Shown: positions 34,454 through 44,427, counted from the stretch's first letter. The stretch is 64,000 bases of DNA from Psychroflexus torquis ATCC 700755 (GCF_000153485.2 NC_018721.1:1674001-1738000), one strand, 5' to 3'. Translations and numbers: made by a program. Notes: a model not told the origin generated them from the sequence alone.

Positions 34454-34804
34454 TTATTCTCTGTTGTAATCATCTTCTATTCTAACAATATCATCCTCGC
34501 CAAAGTAGGTTCCCAGTTGTACTTCTACAAAAACAAGAGTTTCTTCACCAATGTTCATAATACGATGTTTTGCATCTAATGGAATTTCAATGACATTTCC
34601 TGCTGCATGATCCGTATCCACATCATTTAGTGTGATTCTCGCTTTACCTTGAACAATTGTCCATACTTCAGAACGTTTGTGGTGGTATTGATAAGAAAGT
34701 CTCCCACCTGGTTTTACTTCAATTCGTTTTACTTTATGTGTTGGTGCATCTTCAAGCACAAAATACTTTCCCCAAGGACGCTCTTCGTGTTCCATATTAT
34801 TCAA
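34454..34804 (-). CDS. Mannose-6-phosphate isomerase-type cupin (PMI II domain)
   Basis: A 116-residue cupin equal to the C-terminal half of bifunctional ManC/AlgA: ERPWGKYFVLEDA, KPGGRLSYQYHHKRSEVWTIV with metal-binding His residues, and KHRIMNIGEETLVFVEVQ. Type II phosphomannose isomerases interconvert fructose-6-P and mannose-6-P, feeding GDP-mannose synthesis. It is encoded as a separate protein overlapping the nucleotidyltransferase stop by eight bases, so the usual fusion is split into two genes here. Confidence 0.9.
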   Translation of the reverse strand: MNNMEHEERPWGKYFVLEDAPTHKVKRIEVKPGGRLSYQYHHKRSEVWTIVQGKARITLNDVDTDHAAGNVIEIPLDAKHRIMNIGEETLVFVEVQLGTYFGEDDIVRIEDDYNRE

Positions 34805-35795
34805 TTAGTTTAGTATTTGTTTTCAATAATCTTTGATAAATCTTTTTCACTTCTTGCGATTGCTCAATAGGCATTACTAAGATAGCTTCTCCGCTTTGAA
34901 TAACCATCGTGTTTTCTAACCCATGTAACTCAACATGAGCTGTTTCTGCAATGACGAGGTTTGAATCTTGGACATAAGCATTTTTTGAAGAAAAATAGTC
35001 GAACAATGCTTCAAAAGAACCTAAATCAGACCATTCAAAAGTACCTTTAACCACCTTTATCTTTTTGGAGTGTTCCATCACTGCATAATCAATACTTTCT
35101 GATGGAATTTTTTTTGATTCAACAGCATCTAAAAAATCTGTCTGCTTCAAATTCATCACGCTTTTACAGGCCTCTAGAATATCGGGGCGGAATGCACTTA
35201 ATTCCTCAAGGTATGTTTTGGCTTTAAAACAAAAAATACCACTGTTCCATAGGTAATTCCCAGCCTCCACAAATGATTTTGCTGTGTCTTTATTAGGTTT
35301 TTCATGAAATGCAACCACATTGGAACCCTCACTTTGAATGTAGCCATAACCTGTTTCTGGTTTTGTAGGTTGAATTCCAAAAGTTACTAAGTAGTCTTTT
35401 TCTGCAAAATCAAAAGCTTCGTTTAGGGCTTTTTCATAGGCTTTTTCATCTTCTATAACATGGTCAGAGGGCGTCACGAGCATAAAATCATCTTCTTCTA
35501 AAGATAGTGCTGCAAAAGCAATGGCTGCCGCTGTGTTTTTAGACAATGCCTCTACAATAACTTGGTACGTATTGGTGACGTTTTCTTGTAAAGCACTTAA
35601 CGACAATTCGTAGTTATCGATATTGCCTACCACCAAGATTTCATCGCAAAACTTTTGGTTATTGTCTAAGGTAATTTCAAATAAGTTTTTCTTATCGAAA
35701 AGTGGTATGTACTGTTTGGTTCTAGACTTTTTTGACAAAGGCCATAAACGACTTCCTGAGCCCCCTGATAGTATGACATGAACTTTATTTGACAT
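34797..35795 (-). CDS. manC: Mannose-1-phosphate guanylyltransferase
   Basis: This enzyme makes GDP-mannose from GTP and mannose-1-phosphate. The N-terminal signature HVILSGGSGSRLWPLSKKSR (residues 6-25) and the FVEAGNYLWNSGIFCFKAKT and FEWSDLGSFEALFDYF blocks are those of the ManC family. The 332-residue length covers only the nucleotidyltransferase and linker; the isomerase cupin is the next gene. GDP-mannose is the precursor for the GME-like and fcl products of this locus. No gmd gene was found in the window, though fcl would need it. Confidence 0.93.
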   Translation of the reverse strand: MSNKVHVILSGGSGSRLWPLSKKSRTKQYIPLFDKKNLFEITLDNNQKFCDEILVVGNIDNYELSLSALQENVTNTYQVIVEALSKNTAAAIAFAALSLEEDDFMLVTPSDHVIEDEKAYEKALNEAFDFAEKDYLVTFGIQPTKPETGYGYIQSEGSNVVAFHEKPNKDTAKSFVEAGNYLWNSGIFCFKAKTYLEELSAFRPDILEACKSVMNLKQTDFLDAVESKKIPSESIDYAVMEHSKKIKVVKGTFEWSDLGSFEALFDYFSSKNAYVQDSNLVIAETAHVELHGLENTMVIQSGEAILVMPIEQSQEVKKIYQRLLKTNTKLIE

Positions 35796-35955
35796 TTTTT
35801 GTTTGTTTAATCGTTTATGCGCTTTACTGCATTGTTTTTTTAAGCTTAGGTTTTATAGGTTTTCTTTGTAAAATGTACTTCAACTATACTCAAAAGAGCT
35901 ATCGATGACTTCTCGATACGTTTTCAATAGATTTCTGCGAATCTCTTCAAACCAA

Positions 35956-35980
35956 CTGCCTACCAAGGAACTCAGGCAGG
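35956..35980. repeat. Second copy of the small palindromic insert
   Basis: A 25-base sequence with arms CTGCCTA / CAGGCAG directly adjoining CTCGAA. On the minus strand it follows TTCGAG exactly as the copy at 14537-14562 does, with one base difference and one base shorter. Confidence 0.65.
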
Positions 35981-36005
35981 CTCGAAATGATAAGTCTTCT
36001 GACAT

Positions 36006-36260
36006 CTATTTGGTTACCTTAATGTCCTTAATAGTGTCAATATGACTTTGAAACCAATCGTATCTACTTTGAATACCTACATCTAGATTGATTTGATGAC
36101 GCCACCCTTCTTGATGCAGTTTAGAGACATCTAATAATTTTCGTGGTGTCCCGTCTGGTTTGCTAGAATCCCATTGAATTTCACCTTTGTGTTTAACGAT
36201 ATGTTGTATGGTTAGCGCTAATTCTTTAATACTTAAGTCAGTTTCAGTACCTGCGTTATA
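36006..36260 (-). pseudogene. 3' fragment of a second fcl (GDP-L-fucose synthase)
   Basis: The frame reads YNAGTETDLSIKELALTIQH, then GEIQWDSSKPDGTPRKLLDV and ends IKDIKVTK and a stop. It matches the C-terminal 85 residues of the fcl gene at 37433-38391 (GTGTDLSIKDLAEKIQKIVG...KPDGTPRKLLDVSRL) without being identical. The rest of the gene is missing; at 36261 it runs into an IS30-type remnant. It therefore marks an older or second fucose gene lost by IS-related rearrangement. Confidence 0.85.
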
Positions 36261-36427
36261 TGATATATGACGACGATACTCTTCATTTCGGCCATTAGCA
36301 TTACCCTTTATTCCCCTACTAATAACAGACTTGCTCTTGTTGATGGCTTTAGCAATTTCTTTTGTGAAAAGCTAGCTTAAAGCATACTTGAAATTGTATA
36401 TCTCTGTTTATTGTTAAGTTGTTTCAT
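36261..36427 (-). pseudogene. IS30-type transposase N-terminal remnant
   Basis: From an ATG at 36427 the minus strand reads MKQLNNKQRYTISSML, then after a stop and a frame change FTKEIAKAINKSKSVISRGI followed by KGNANGRNEEYR. This is the N-terminal helix-turn-helix region of IS30-family transposases. It ends exactly where the fcl fragment begins. The flanking stretch 36428-36572 shows nothing else. Confidence 0.7.
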
Positions 36428-36572
36428 TGCAACTTTATTTTAGCGATTTGAAGCAGTAAACATAGCCTCACTTTCAAAATACGAATGAGAGATTTTCTTC
36501 TCTTTTTCTATTTTGAAAAATATTTTAACTCAAATCTGAAAATTGCATTTATTAGTTGAATTCAAGTTTTAT

Positions 36573-37421
36573 TTAAAACCATCTTTTGTAAAACCGCATA
36601 AGATTCTTCCTACTTAATTTTGTTTTATTAAAATTTAATTGATTATCAATATGGAAAGCCAATGTGTTATATTGCTTTATTAATGGACTAGATTTCAAGC
36701 TCATCTCCCTTTTAGGCTCTATACTTTTAAATCTTGGCCAAATATTTTTTTTAACGTAATCATACAATATTTTATCCTCTTTATTCATGTCCATAATAAA
36801 ACCAGCATATTTAGCTTTCATTAATTCTTTATCTTCCTTATTTGCTATACTTTGATTGGTGATTATGTTTTTATAATCTAAATCTTCTATATCAAAATAG
36901 GTTTTAAATGAATTAATACCGCTTTCAAATTCTTCTGTAATGCCAACCCATTCAAATTTATTTTCAATAATATCTATAGCTTTTTGAGCATTAGCTTCAC
37001 CGGAGATGAATTTACATTGGTAATTGGAATTTTGGTCTATTTTTTCCCACTCTTCAATATTTAATTCACTCATCCCATTATAACGTTTGTTTTTAAAGTT
37101 ATTAGACGTAAAGTGGTAAGAATGATAATAATGTGATAAATACCGTTTGTTAGGTTCTCTTAAAAAAGTTGACCACCGAAAGTTATAACCAGATACATTA
37201 AAATTAATATGAGGCCTTATACAATGTCCAAATAAAACCTTTGTTATACCTTTTTTCTTATCAAGATCTCTCTCTAGATAATCAGTACTATATCTTGTAT
37301 CTTCTATACGAGATCCTTTATTAATATATAAAACTTTAGGTCCATAATATTGTGCCAAAGATCCTAACAATGCACTACCCGCTGTTTTCATTAAATGAGA
37401 AAATACTATTACATCTTTCAT
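36573..37421 (-). CDS. Sulfotransferase-family protein
   Basis: A 282-residue cytoplasmic protein. The 5'-phosphosulfate loop is seen as SHLMKTAGSALLGSL (residues 8-22), and the 3'-phosphate site as FLREPNKRYLSHYYH near residue 87. Such proteins transfer sulfate from PAPS to sugar hydroxyls, so the polysaccharide may be sulfated, as is common in marine bacteria. No PAPS-making genes are in the window. It lies 11 bases downstream of fcl. A second, decayed sulfotransferase is at 45593-46242. Confidence 0.8.
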   Translation of the reverse strand: MKDVIVFSHLMKTAGSALLGSLAQYYGPKVLYINKGSRIEDTRYSTDYLERDLDKKKGITKVLFGHCIRPHINFNVSGYNFRWSTFLREPNKRYLSHYYHSYHFTSNNFKNKRYNGMSELNIEEWEKIDQNSNYQCKFISGEANAQKAIDIIENKFEWVGITEEFESGINSFKTYFDIEDLDYKNIITNQSIANKEDKELMKAKYAGFIMDMNKEDKILYDYVKKNIWPRFKSIEPKREMSLKSSPLIKQYNTLAFHIDNQLNFNKTKLSRKNLMRFYKRWF

Positions 37422-37432
37422 ATAGAGAATAT

Positions 37433-38391
37433 TTATTTTATTTTAACTTCCTTAAATTCATTTTCTAAAAACCAATTATAAGTCATTTTTATACTTCCTT
37501 CTAAATCAATTTCATGTATCCAACCTTGTTCATTTAATCTTGAAACATCTAATAGTTTTCGTGGTGTCCCATCTGGCTTACTAGAATTCCATTGAATTTC
37601 ACCTTGGTGACCAACAATTTTTTGTATTTTTTCAGCTAGGTCTTTAATACTCAGGTCTGTACCTGTCCCTACATTATAAAGATGTTCTTCTAGAGGATTT
37701 TCTAAAGCATAGTAAACCGCTTGCGCTGAGTCATCTACATGTAGAAATTCTCTTTTTGGACTTCCTGTCCCCCAGAGTTCGACAGGCTCACTCATCCCTG
37801 TTTTTCCTTCTTTGATTTTTGCATCGTGGAACTTTCGTAACATGGCTGGTAAAACGTGGGACTTTTGCAAATCAAAATTATCGTGCGATCCGTATAGATT
37901 CGTCGGCATTAAACTCACATACTCTTTTCCATATTGTTGACGTATGGCCTGACATGCTTTTACCCCAGCAATTTTGCTATCGCGTACCATTCATTTGTTG
38001 GCTCTAGTGCACCTGTAAGCAAATATTCTTCTTTAAGCGGTTGTGGTGCCAATTTGGGATAAATACATGAAGATCCTAAAAAAATAAACTTTTCAACTTT
38101 TGTTTGATGTGCTGTTACAATCAGGTTGTTTTGAATTTGCAGATTCTCCATCAAAAATTGATAAGGATACTCTTTATTGGCTAAAATTCCACCCACACGA
38201 GCCGCTGCATCAATCACAATCTTTGGTTTTTCAGTTTCAAAAAAAACAGTTACTGCTTGTTGATTTTTTAAATCTAATTCCTTACTTGTTCTTCCTATAA
38301 GATTGGTAAAGCCTTTACCCTCTAATGCCCTCCAAATAGCAGAGCCTACCATACTGCGATGACCTGCGATGTATATTTTAGTGTTTTTCAT
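37433..38391 (-). pseudogene. fcl: GDP-L-fucose synthase, split by a one-base deletion
   Basis: Fcl converts GDP-4-keto-6-deoxymannose into GDP-L-fucose. The first frame (38391-37960) carries [18 protein letters not shown] and ends [11 protein letters not shown]; the second (to 37433) carries [20 protein letters not shown] through the C-terminus. The catalytic YAIAK lies exactly at the break. The minus strand there has GCAAAATTGC; adding one A to the A-run restores YAIAKIAGVK in one 318-residue protein. Either the gene is off because of slippage in the A-run, or the base was lost in sequencing. All other motifs are normal. Confidence 0.88.
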
Positions 38392-38463
38392 TAAAAACTA
38401 AGGTTATTGTTTGAACAATAGATTGATTTATGTGTCTTGAATCTTCTTGAAATTAAAAAGATA

Positions 38464-38607
38464 TTATTTAATCGTACCTAAATAATGTGCTAGGTCACCA
38501 TGTTGTACCAACTTATTTTTTAAATGTCTTATATAACCAATGACAATGAGTGCAGTAAAACGTTTAAAAAATGCATATTGATATTCTTGCAAAATTTTAG
38601 TCTTAAC
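38464..38607 (-). pseudogene. C-terminal fragment of a family 2 glycosyltransferase
   Basis: A frame open to the stop at 38464 reads VKTKILQEYQYAFFKRFTAL, IVIGYIRHLKNKLVQHGDLA and HYLGTIK. This resembles the amphipathic C-terminal tail of GT2 enzymes. No start or GT-A core precedes it, since a stop lies just upstream. It fills the gap between fcl and the polysaccharide-deacetylase-like gene. Confidence 0.55.
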
Positions 38608-38684
38608 TCAACAAAACATAAAACGAATCATTTTTATTATTTAGATTTGTCGTTAGTAAAACCTTCTAATTTTTGTCTTCGCTA

Positions 38685-39782
38685 CTACATAGCATCTCCT
38701 AATTGGGTTGAGGTTACAAACCTGACCTCTGGCCAGCGCTTTAATACTTCTTTTAAAAGTTTTTCTAGAGCTTTTAATCCGTGCTCTCTATTATTTTGAA
38801 TTAGTGAGCCTATGTAATTTGTTCTGTGAGAGCTAATTACTGCTGGTTTGTTCCATTTAAAAGCATAGTATATGTTGTTAAGACAGTCATTGTGCCAATC
38901 TTTATTTGGGGCGTTGGGTTCAAAAAAAGCATTCCTAGTTAAATAAATTTGTCCATGTTTATTTTTTTGTCCGAGCCAATGAAAGTGCTTTTTGAATTTG
39001 TTATTACCTCGAGATTCACTTTGTACTTTTGATGCACCCATAAATTTGATGCCTTTCTGCGCTGAAATTTCCTCTAATTGGTTGTTGAACTTTCCATTTG
39101 GTGGTACAAAAAATACTGATTTGTAACCATGAATTTGTTCGAATAAATCTAATCCTGTGCTTATAATTTCCTTTTGATTCTGGATATCTTCTACTTTCTC
39201 GACATCAAATGCCGCTTGGTAATTGATATTATAGGGTGTTTTTGTATTGATTGCCCAACAGCCTTCATCAAAAGCTAATCGAGTTGCTTTGTCGTTGGCC
39301 TGTAATTGTCTTAACCAAACATTAGCATTTAAATGTTCTCGTCCATGAAATTCAGGATAAAATAAGTTTTCATCTATTCCTTGCTTCCACATAGATATGG
39401 CATTGCTTTGTCCATAACGTTCTAGAGTAGTTGTGAATGGCTCAAATTCAAATTTTTCGAAATTATTTTCTTTTATTTTGTCAAAATCTGGATTTGCCAC
39501 TACGCTGACCGCTGTGAATACTGGTGAGTTGCCATCGTTATCTTTAAATTTTGAGAGCGTATCATATAGATGCTCAAAATCTTGCTTAGACGCTAATGTA
39601 TCTGTATTATTATACCTTTTGCTTTCACCCTTTTCAAGCGAAAGTCCTTTAGATTTTAGTCGTTCTAATGCTGCTAGTGAAGGCATCCTAATACTTCCCC
39701 AATCGTCACTTTCAATTACTAAATATTTTTGTTTGACAGATTTGCCAATTATATTTTTGAGGTTATTTACAACTTTAGACAT
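38685..39782 (-). CDS. Polysaccharide-deacetylase-like protein
   Basis: A 365-residue protein of a family common in Bacteroidota glycan loci. The YLVIESDDWGSIRMP stretch (residues 20-34) resembles the NodB-type metal and catalytic Asp motif, and YPEFHGREHLNANVWL near residue 143 the paired-His motif. The C-terminal KPAVISSHRTNYIGSL and a final stretch VRFVTSTQL complete the pattern. I expect an O- or N-deacetylase or related hydrolase acting on a lipid-linked sugar, but the substrate is unknown. There are two relatives, at 42979-44130 and, broken, at 50580-51690. Confidence 0.65.
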   Translation of the reverse strand: MSKVVNNLKNIIGKSVKQKYLVIESDDWGSIRMPSLAALERLKSKGLSLEKGESKRYNNTDTLASKQDFEHLYDTLSKFKDNDGNSPVFTAVSVVANPDFDKIKENNFEKFEFEPFTTTLERYGQSNAISMWKQGIDENLFYPEFHGREHLNANVWLRQLQANDKATRLAFDEGCWAINTKTPYNINYQAAFDVEKVEDIQNQKEIISTGLDLFEQIHGYKSVFFVPPNGKFNNQLEEISAQKGIKFMGASKVQSESRGNNKFKKHFHWLGQKNKHGQIYLTRNAFFEPNAPNKDWHNDCLNNIYYAFKWNKPAVISSHRTNYIGSLIQNNREHGLKALEKLLKEVLKRWPEVRFVTSTQLGDAM

Positions 39783-39853
39783 TTTATACTATTTTAAAAT
39801 TATATTGGAAATAGTTCTTAACTTTTTTATTAAATAAGAGGCTTGCTTTCAAT

Positions 39854-40981
39854 TTAGGCAAGCCTATCTGAAACTTTATAACGCTCACACAATTCAAGGT
39901 ATTTTCTTGCTCTCATCTTTGGAGAATCAAATTTATTAAGCTGTTCTCTGCCCTCTTGAATAAGTTGATTATGTAGGCTTTCATCTTCAAGTAATTGGAT
40001 AATACACTTTGCTGCGGAAGTAGCCTCTTTAGGCTTAAAATAAAGTGCTGCATTTCCACAAATACTTTTAGCAAAACCCAAATCGGTCGTAATAATTGGT
40101 TTCTCCATCATCATCGCTTCTGGATAAGAAGCTGAGAAACATTCTGCTAATGTTGGTAAAAACAAAGCATCACACTCATTGTATAATGAAGGACAAACCT
40201 CAGGAGACACTGGTCCAATATTATAGATTTGCTTATGTTGTCCGATATTTGTTTTAAAATCATTCTCTTTAAGCGTCACTACAAACTCAACATTGTTAAT
40301 CTCTTTTTGTGCTAAAATTTCAAGTATTTTAGGAATCAATTCTAAATTCTTATGTGGATAATAGGAGGATATACAAATAAATCGAAAGACTTTAGCTTTC
40401 TTTTCGGGCAATAGATTAGGATAAATCTTCCAATTTTTATAGTAATTACTTGCAGTATTGGTTACGGTAAACACTTTATCTGTGTGTAATACTTTACGAA
40501 CCTTTTGGTTTACATCATCAGTTTGGGTGACATAAGCGATGGCATCCCTCTTAAAATAATGAAAATGCACTTTCCTTTTTAAAGCTAATTTCAACTTGGC
40601 TTTCCAAGACATCTCTTGAATGTAAGGTGATTCTGGATAAATATACAAGGGCAAATTAAAACCTATGATCTGAGGGGCTTTGGAGTGAAAATAAGTTGGT
40701 CCAGTGGTTGAGATGATTACTTCTGGATTGATTTTTAGTTCTAATACACTTAAGGTATTTTGAATTTCTCTAATTTTTTTAAAATTGATAGGTCCAAAAT
40801 CAAATTCATAAAAGTAAAAATTACTAGGGAAATCTTCTGTTCTTAAGGACTTTCCCACACCATGGCCAATCCATACATGGTAATCATGTTCAGGGAAATT
40901 TTTGCACTCGGTAATAAATGATAGCGCCACTTGTATTGCTCCCCCAAAACGTTGGTGCGAAGTATTAATAACGAGTCTCAT
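39854..40981 (-). CDS. Glycosyltransferase family 4
   Basis: A 375-residue GT-B glycosyltransferase. The N-terminal half contains the loop RFGGAIQVALSFI (residues 11-23). The C-terminal nucleotide-sugar-binding half has ISSYYPHKNLELIPKILEIL and the E-X7-E motif region SASYPEAMMMEKPIITTD near residue 275. It adds a sugar to the lipid-linked repeat in the cytoplasm; donor and linkage cannot be told. Its start overlaps the stop of the next upstream glycosyltransferase by four bases, so the two are translationally coupled. Confidence 0.87.
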   Translation of the reverse strand: MRLVINTSHQRFGGAIQVALSFITECKNFPEHDYHVWIGHGVGKSLRTEDFPSNFYFYEFDFGPINFKKIREIQNTLSVLELKINPEVIISTTGPTYFHSKAPQIIGFNLPLYIYPESPYIQEMSWKAKLKLALKRKVHFHYFKRDAIAYVTQTDDVNQKVRKVLHTDKVFTVTNTASNYYKNWKIYPNLLPEKKAKVFRFICISSYYPHKNLELIPKILEILAQKEINNVEFVVTLKENDFKTNIGQHKQIYNIGPVSPEVCPSLYNECDALFLPTLAECFSASYPEAMMMEKPIITTDLGFAKSICGNAALYFKPKEATSAAKCIIQLLEDESLHNQLIQEGREQLNKFDSPKMRARKYLELCERYKVSDRLA

Positions 40982-42051
40982 AAAGTAATAGTTTTATAAA
41001 ATTCTAGTGCTATTTTATCTGCTTGAAATATTTTCATTTTTTCCTTAGCCTTAAGGCTAAATTCTTCTCTTAGAACTTGATTTTGCATTAAAATTTTTAG
41101 TTTTTGTTGAAATAAATCTTTATTACCTATAGGAATTAAAAAACCATTCTCACCATCATCTATCATATCTGATGGTCCTGCCACGCAATCATAAGCGATA
41201 CAAGCACAACCAGCTGCCATGGCTTCTCCTAAGGCATTGGGAAAACCTTCGGAAGTAGACATGAATGCAAATATTTTGCTCTTGGCTAAATAATATTCAA
41301 CATCTTTTTGTTGACCTAATAATTTTATTTGTTCGGTTTTCCCCAAGATTTTTACTTGAGTTATGTATTGGCCTAACAAATTTAATTGTTTGGCGTTGCC
41401 CCCAACCACTTGTAATTGCCAGTCCTGATTATTAATATTTGAAAAAATGTTTATGAGTTGATCAACATTTTTAGTAGGAATAAGACGTCCTACGGTCAAT
41501 ACTAAATTTTCTTTCTCAACATCAGGTAAATCTAAAACTCTTATGGGGTTCCCAATAATCGCTATATTCTTATTCCAATTGTTATTTTTGGCAATTGTTT
41601 CTGCCTGTGATGTCTGGGCAATAAATCCGCTGGCATTGGGGTAAAGTTGATTTCTTAAGGTATTATGAAGTCTTCCCAAATTTTTATTGGGTTGGCTACG
41701 GTCAGAAATATAGACTTTATTTTTTTTACCTTTTAGTGACATCAACACTAAATTATTCCACATTTCACCAAAAGATAAGATACAATCAGGTTGAATCCGC
41801 TGAATGTTTGTTCTAATAAACCACATAGTCTTTAAAGTAGACCAGTTTCTTTTGGTGTGATCAAACGTAAATTTTGGTCTGAATATTTTTATGTTTTTGT
41901 CCAAATCGAATTCTACCACTCTATCTCTACCTATCAATAAAAGAGTAACTTCAATATGTTCCCTTTGCACAAAATCATTGAGCAAAATGGACATTACCCG
42001 TTCCATACCGCCAATACCTAGTGAATGAATAATACAAGTTATTTTATACAT
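40978..42051 (-). CDS. Glycosyltransferase family 4
   Basis: A 357-residue GT-B glycosyltransferase starting MYKITCIIHSLGIGGMERVM, the classic glycine-rich acceptor loop. The donor domain shows VLTVGRLIPTKNVDQLINIF near residue 185, FMSTSEGFPNALGEAMAAGC (E-X7-E) near residue 265 and GPSDMIDDGENGFLIP. This subgroup often uses UDP-GalNAc or UDP-Gal (GalNAc-alpha transferases of capsule loci). It overlaps the next gene by four bases. Confidence 0.88.
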   Translation of the reverse strand: MYKITCIIHSLGIGGMERVMSILLNDFVQREHIEVTLLLIGRDRVVEFDLDKNIKIFRPKFTFDHTKRNWSTLKTMWFIRTNIQRIQPDCILSFGEMWNNLVLMSLKGKKNKVYISDRSQPNKNLGRLHNTLRNQLYPNASGFIAQTSQAETIAKNNNWNKNIAIIGNPIRVLDLPDVEKENLVLTVGRLIPTKNVDQLINIFSNINNQDWQLQVVGGNAKQLNLLGQYITQVKILGKTEQIKLLGQQKDVEYYLAKSKIFAFMSTSEGFPNALGEAMAAGCACIAYDCVAGPSDMIDDGENGFLIPIGNKDLFQQKLKILMQNQVLREEFSLKAKEKMKIFQADKIALEFYKTITL

Positions 42052-42345
42052 TTATTTAAAGAATATCATATTTTAATTTCCTAGCCTTTGTTAATATTCG
42101 ATACTCAATTTTAGTCTTAAGCGTTAAGGATTTTGAACTAGGTGGTATAAAAGTTCAAGTTCTTCTTTATAAGTCTGTTAAGGTTTAGTGTATGAAATTA
42201 TCCATCGTATCAATTCCAAATAGTCAAAAATATATTTAGGAAAACGTCTTATTTCTTTCATTATTATTCTAAAAACATCAATATTTACATATGATAAATA
42301 GGCTTTGTTTGAATCGACGCAAGATAAAATTTAATCATGCGGTTC

Positions 42346-42780
42346 TTAAACTGTACAATGTCTGTTTAGTTGTGCAACTTTTTTCTTCTGTTGTTCTGGT
42401 ATATCTTTATTATACATAAACCGCTTGCCTGTTCTTGCCTAGGAGACTTCAGGAATTTTATTTGAAAAATTTTTAACATATTAATACACTTTATCATTCC
42501 GTACACTTACCTCTAAAGATCGCATGTAAGCAATAACGTTAGGGCTCGTAAAAATTTTAAAAAGTGGTGCTTTGTCATTAATTACCTCCATACAAAGGTT
42601 AAGCATCCGACGCATGTAATGTAATTAATTGTCAATTTCATCCTCTTGATAAGCTTTTTCTTTTTTAAAAATAGTATGATATTTATTGATATCTTCTAAA
42701 ATTAACGCTTTGGATGCTTTGAATACTTTTGAATTTAATGAGCCAACTTTGTTATTTAATTTATTTTTTTTGGCGAAAGC
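42346..42780 (-). pseudogene. Decayed gene, family not recognised
   Basis: The 927-bp gap 42052-42978 has no intact gene. One minus-strand frame can be followed from 42780 to 42346 across several stops: AFAKKNKLNNKVGSLNSKVF, KASKALILEDINKYHTIFKK, EKAYQEDEIDN, stop, RRMLNLCMEVINDKAPLFKI, FTSPNVIAYMRSLEVSVRND, two more stops, then ARTGKRFMYNKDIPEQQKKK. It is charged and helical. The remainder of the gap is AT-rich with no further signal. Confidence 0.45.
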
Positions 42781-42978
42781 TTATAAATTTTAATTCCTGA
42801 GTATTTTGCACTCCCTAGACTATCACTATAACCCAAACATCATTAATTTCACCAATTTGTGGCATAGCATGAAGATGAAGTCTTGAGTATTTGAAGTCTC
42901 TAATAAATAAGGTTATAACAATTAGATATTTTTTCTAATTAGGATGTTATATTTTGGTTAAACTCTAAGTGATAAGCT

Positions 42979-44130
42979 TTACATTAAGTGTTCCTTTTTT
43001 TCTTCGTTTTTATTATCATCAATAAGTTTAATTAGCTCATTGCTACTCATAAATTCAACATTAGGCCATCTTTTAAGGATTTTTTGAATTAGTTCTTCTA
43101 ATAATTTTAAGTTATGTGTTCTGTTATCCTCTTCAATAGAGCCAATAAAGTTTAACCTGTGACTTGTTAATATTGCAGGTTTTTTCCAAAAGAAAGAATT
43201 ACTGATTTCATTTAAACAATTTCCTATATTATCATAATTAATAGGCATTTGTGACGGCTCAAAAACACAATTCCGAACTGTATAAGTTTGTTTTAAGCTA
43301 TTTTTCTTTCCGGTATAAACAGGTTTTAAAGTTGGATTACCCTTTTTATTAGGAATTTTGTGATATCTCATACTTTGAATTCCTCTAATACCAGAATCAT
43401 GTAATACTCTATAAAGCGATTTTGGAAAGGTATAATTATTAGCGATAAAAGTATCAGATTTAAATCCAAATATGTTTTCAAACATTTTAGTTCCTACCAT
43501 AATATTGTTTTTGTAAAAATCTAGATGCTCTTCATCCGCTGAGCTAAATGCTGCTTGAATATTTATTCTATTTTCGCCATATAATTCTTTTGGTATACCC
43601 CAGAAATGTAAATCAAAAGCAGCGTTCAAAGCTGGATTACTATTTTTTAATTGATTTAGCCAAATAGGTACATTTACGTGTTCTCTTCCATGAAATTGGG
43701 GATACATTAGACCATCACCTATCGCTTGTTTCCAAAGATTAAATACATTTTCTTTAGGGTAATAATCCTCGATTGTTTTTGTAAAAGGTTCATAAAAGTA
43801 TTCATTAAATCCTGTTGCCTTAATTTTGTCAAATTCAGGATTTACCATTACTGTGTTAAAAGTAAATTTTGGATGTGTTCCCTTTTCATCTTTATAGCGA
43901 CGTAACACTTCAAAAAGTGAACTTAAATCGGCTGAATCTGCTAGTGTATCATACCTGCAATATGGATTTTTATTCAGATTATACCCTAGAGAGATGAATT
44001 GTTGCATCGCATTGTTATTGGGCATTCGAATACTACCCCAATCGTCACTTTCAAATACAATTATTTTCCTATTGGTTTTCCAACCAGGAATATTGATTAT
44101 ATTTTTTTTAAATTTGGTTAAGATTTGCAT
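42979..44130 (-). CDS. Polysaccharide-deacetylase-like protein
   Basis: A 383-residue paralog of the protein at 38685-39782, with the same landmarks: IIVFESDDWGSIRMPNNNAM near residue 23, YPQFHGREHVNVPIWLNQL near residue 142, and a C-terminal KPAILTSHRLNFIGSI. The acid pair and the paired His suggest a metal-dependent (de)acylase of the carbohydrate esterase 4 type. Divergence between the paralogs is high, so they probably act on different sugars. It stands between two decayed stretches. Confidence 0.65.
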   Translation of the reverse strand: MQILTKFKKNIINIPGWKTNRKIIVFESDDWGSIRMPNNNAMQQFISLGYNLNKNPYCRYDTLADSADLSSLFEVLRRYKDEKGTHPKFTFNTVMVNPEFDKIKATGFNEYFYEPFTKTIEDYYPKENVFNLWKQAIGDGLMYPQFHGREHVNVPIWLNQLKNSNPALNAAFDLHFWGIPKELYGENRINIQAAFSSADEEHLDFYKNNIMVGTKMFENIFGFKSDTFIANNYTFPKSLYRVLHDSGIRGIQSMRYHKIPNKKGNPTLKPVYTGKKNSLKQTYTVRNCVFEPSQMPINYDNIGNCLNEISNSFFWKKPAILTSHRLNFIGSIEEDNRTHNLKLLEELIQKILKRWPNVEFMSSNELIKLIDDNKNEEKKEHLM

Positions 44131-44220
44131 TTCTGTGTTTTAATAATAATTCAACTTAAGCAGATCTCGGTTAAGTAATTCCTCTAATTGTATATTCGAT
44201 TTTTTATAATGATTCCACAG

Positions 44221-44427
44221 CTACAATTTTAAGATAGCAATGAGCAAAATTTTATTACCTCGGTTTAAATTCAGAGATTTATTTGCATAAAACTTACATA
44301 ATAAATTTCTGATTCTTAAACTTACGGGCAATTTTAGGCCAGCAGCTATTGTATGTTGACATAATAAACCTAGATAGTTGTTAACTTGAATTTTTGCTTT
44401 TTCAGAAGGGTCATACTCCTGAAATTT
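44221..44427 (-). pseudogene. C-terminal fragment of a glycosyltransferase
   Basis: The minus-strand frame reads EYDPSEKAKIQVNNYLGLLC, QHTIAAGLKLPVSLRIRNLL and CKFYANKSLNLNRGNKILLI up to the stop at 44221. It looks like the tail of a family 2 glycosyltransferase; a stop lies directly upstream, and the rest is lost. Confidence 0.5.

Noticed and set aside
42358-42380. CTGTTTAGTTGTGCAAC as an array fragment
   Set aside because: Only one weak stem and one spacer word lie within an AT-rich pseudogene; chance is a sufficient explanation.
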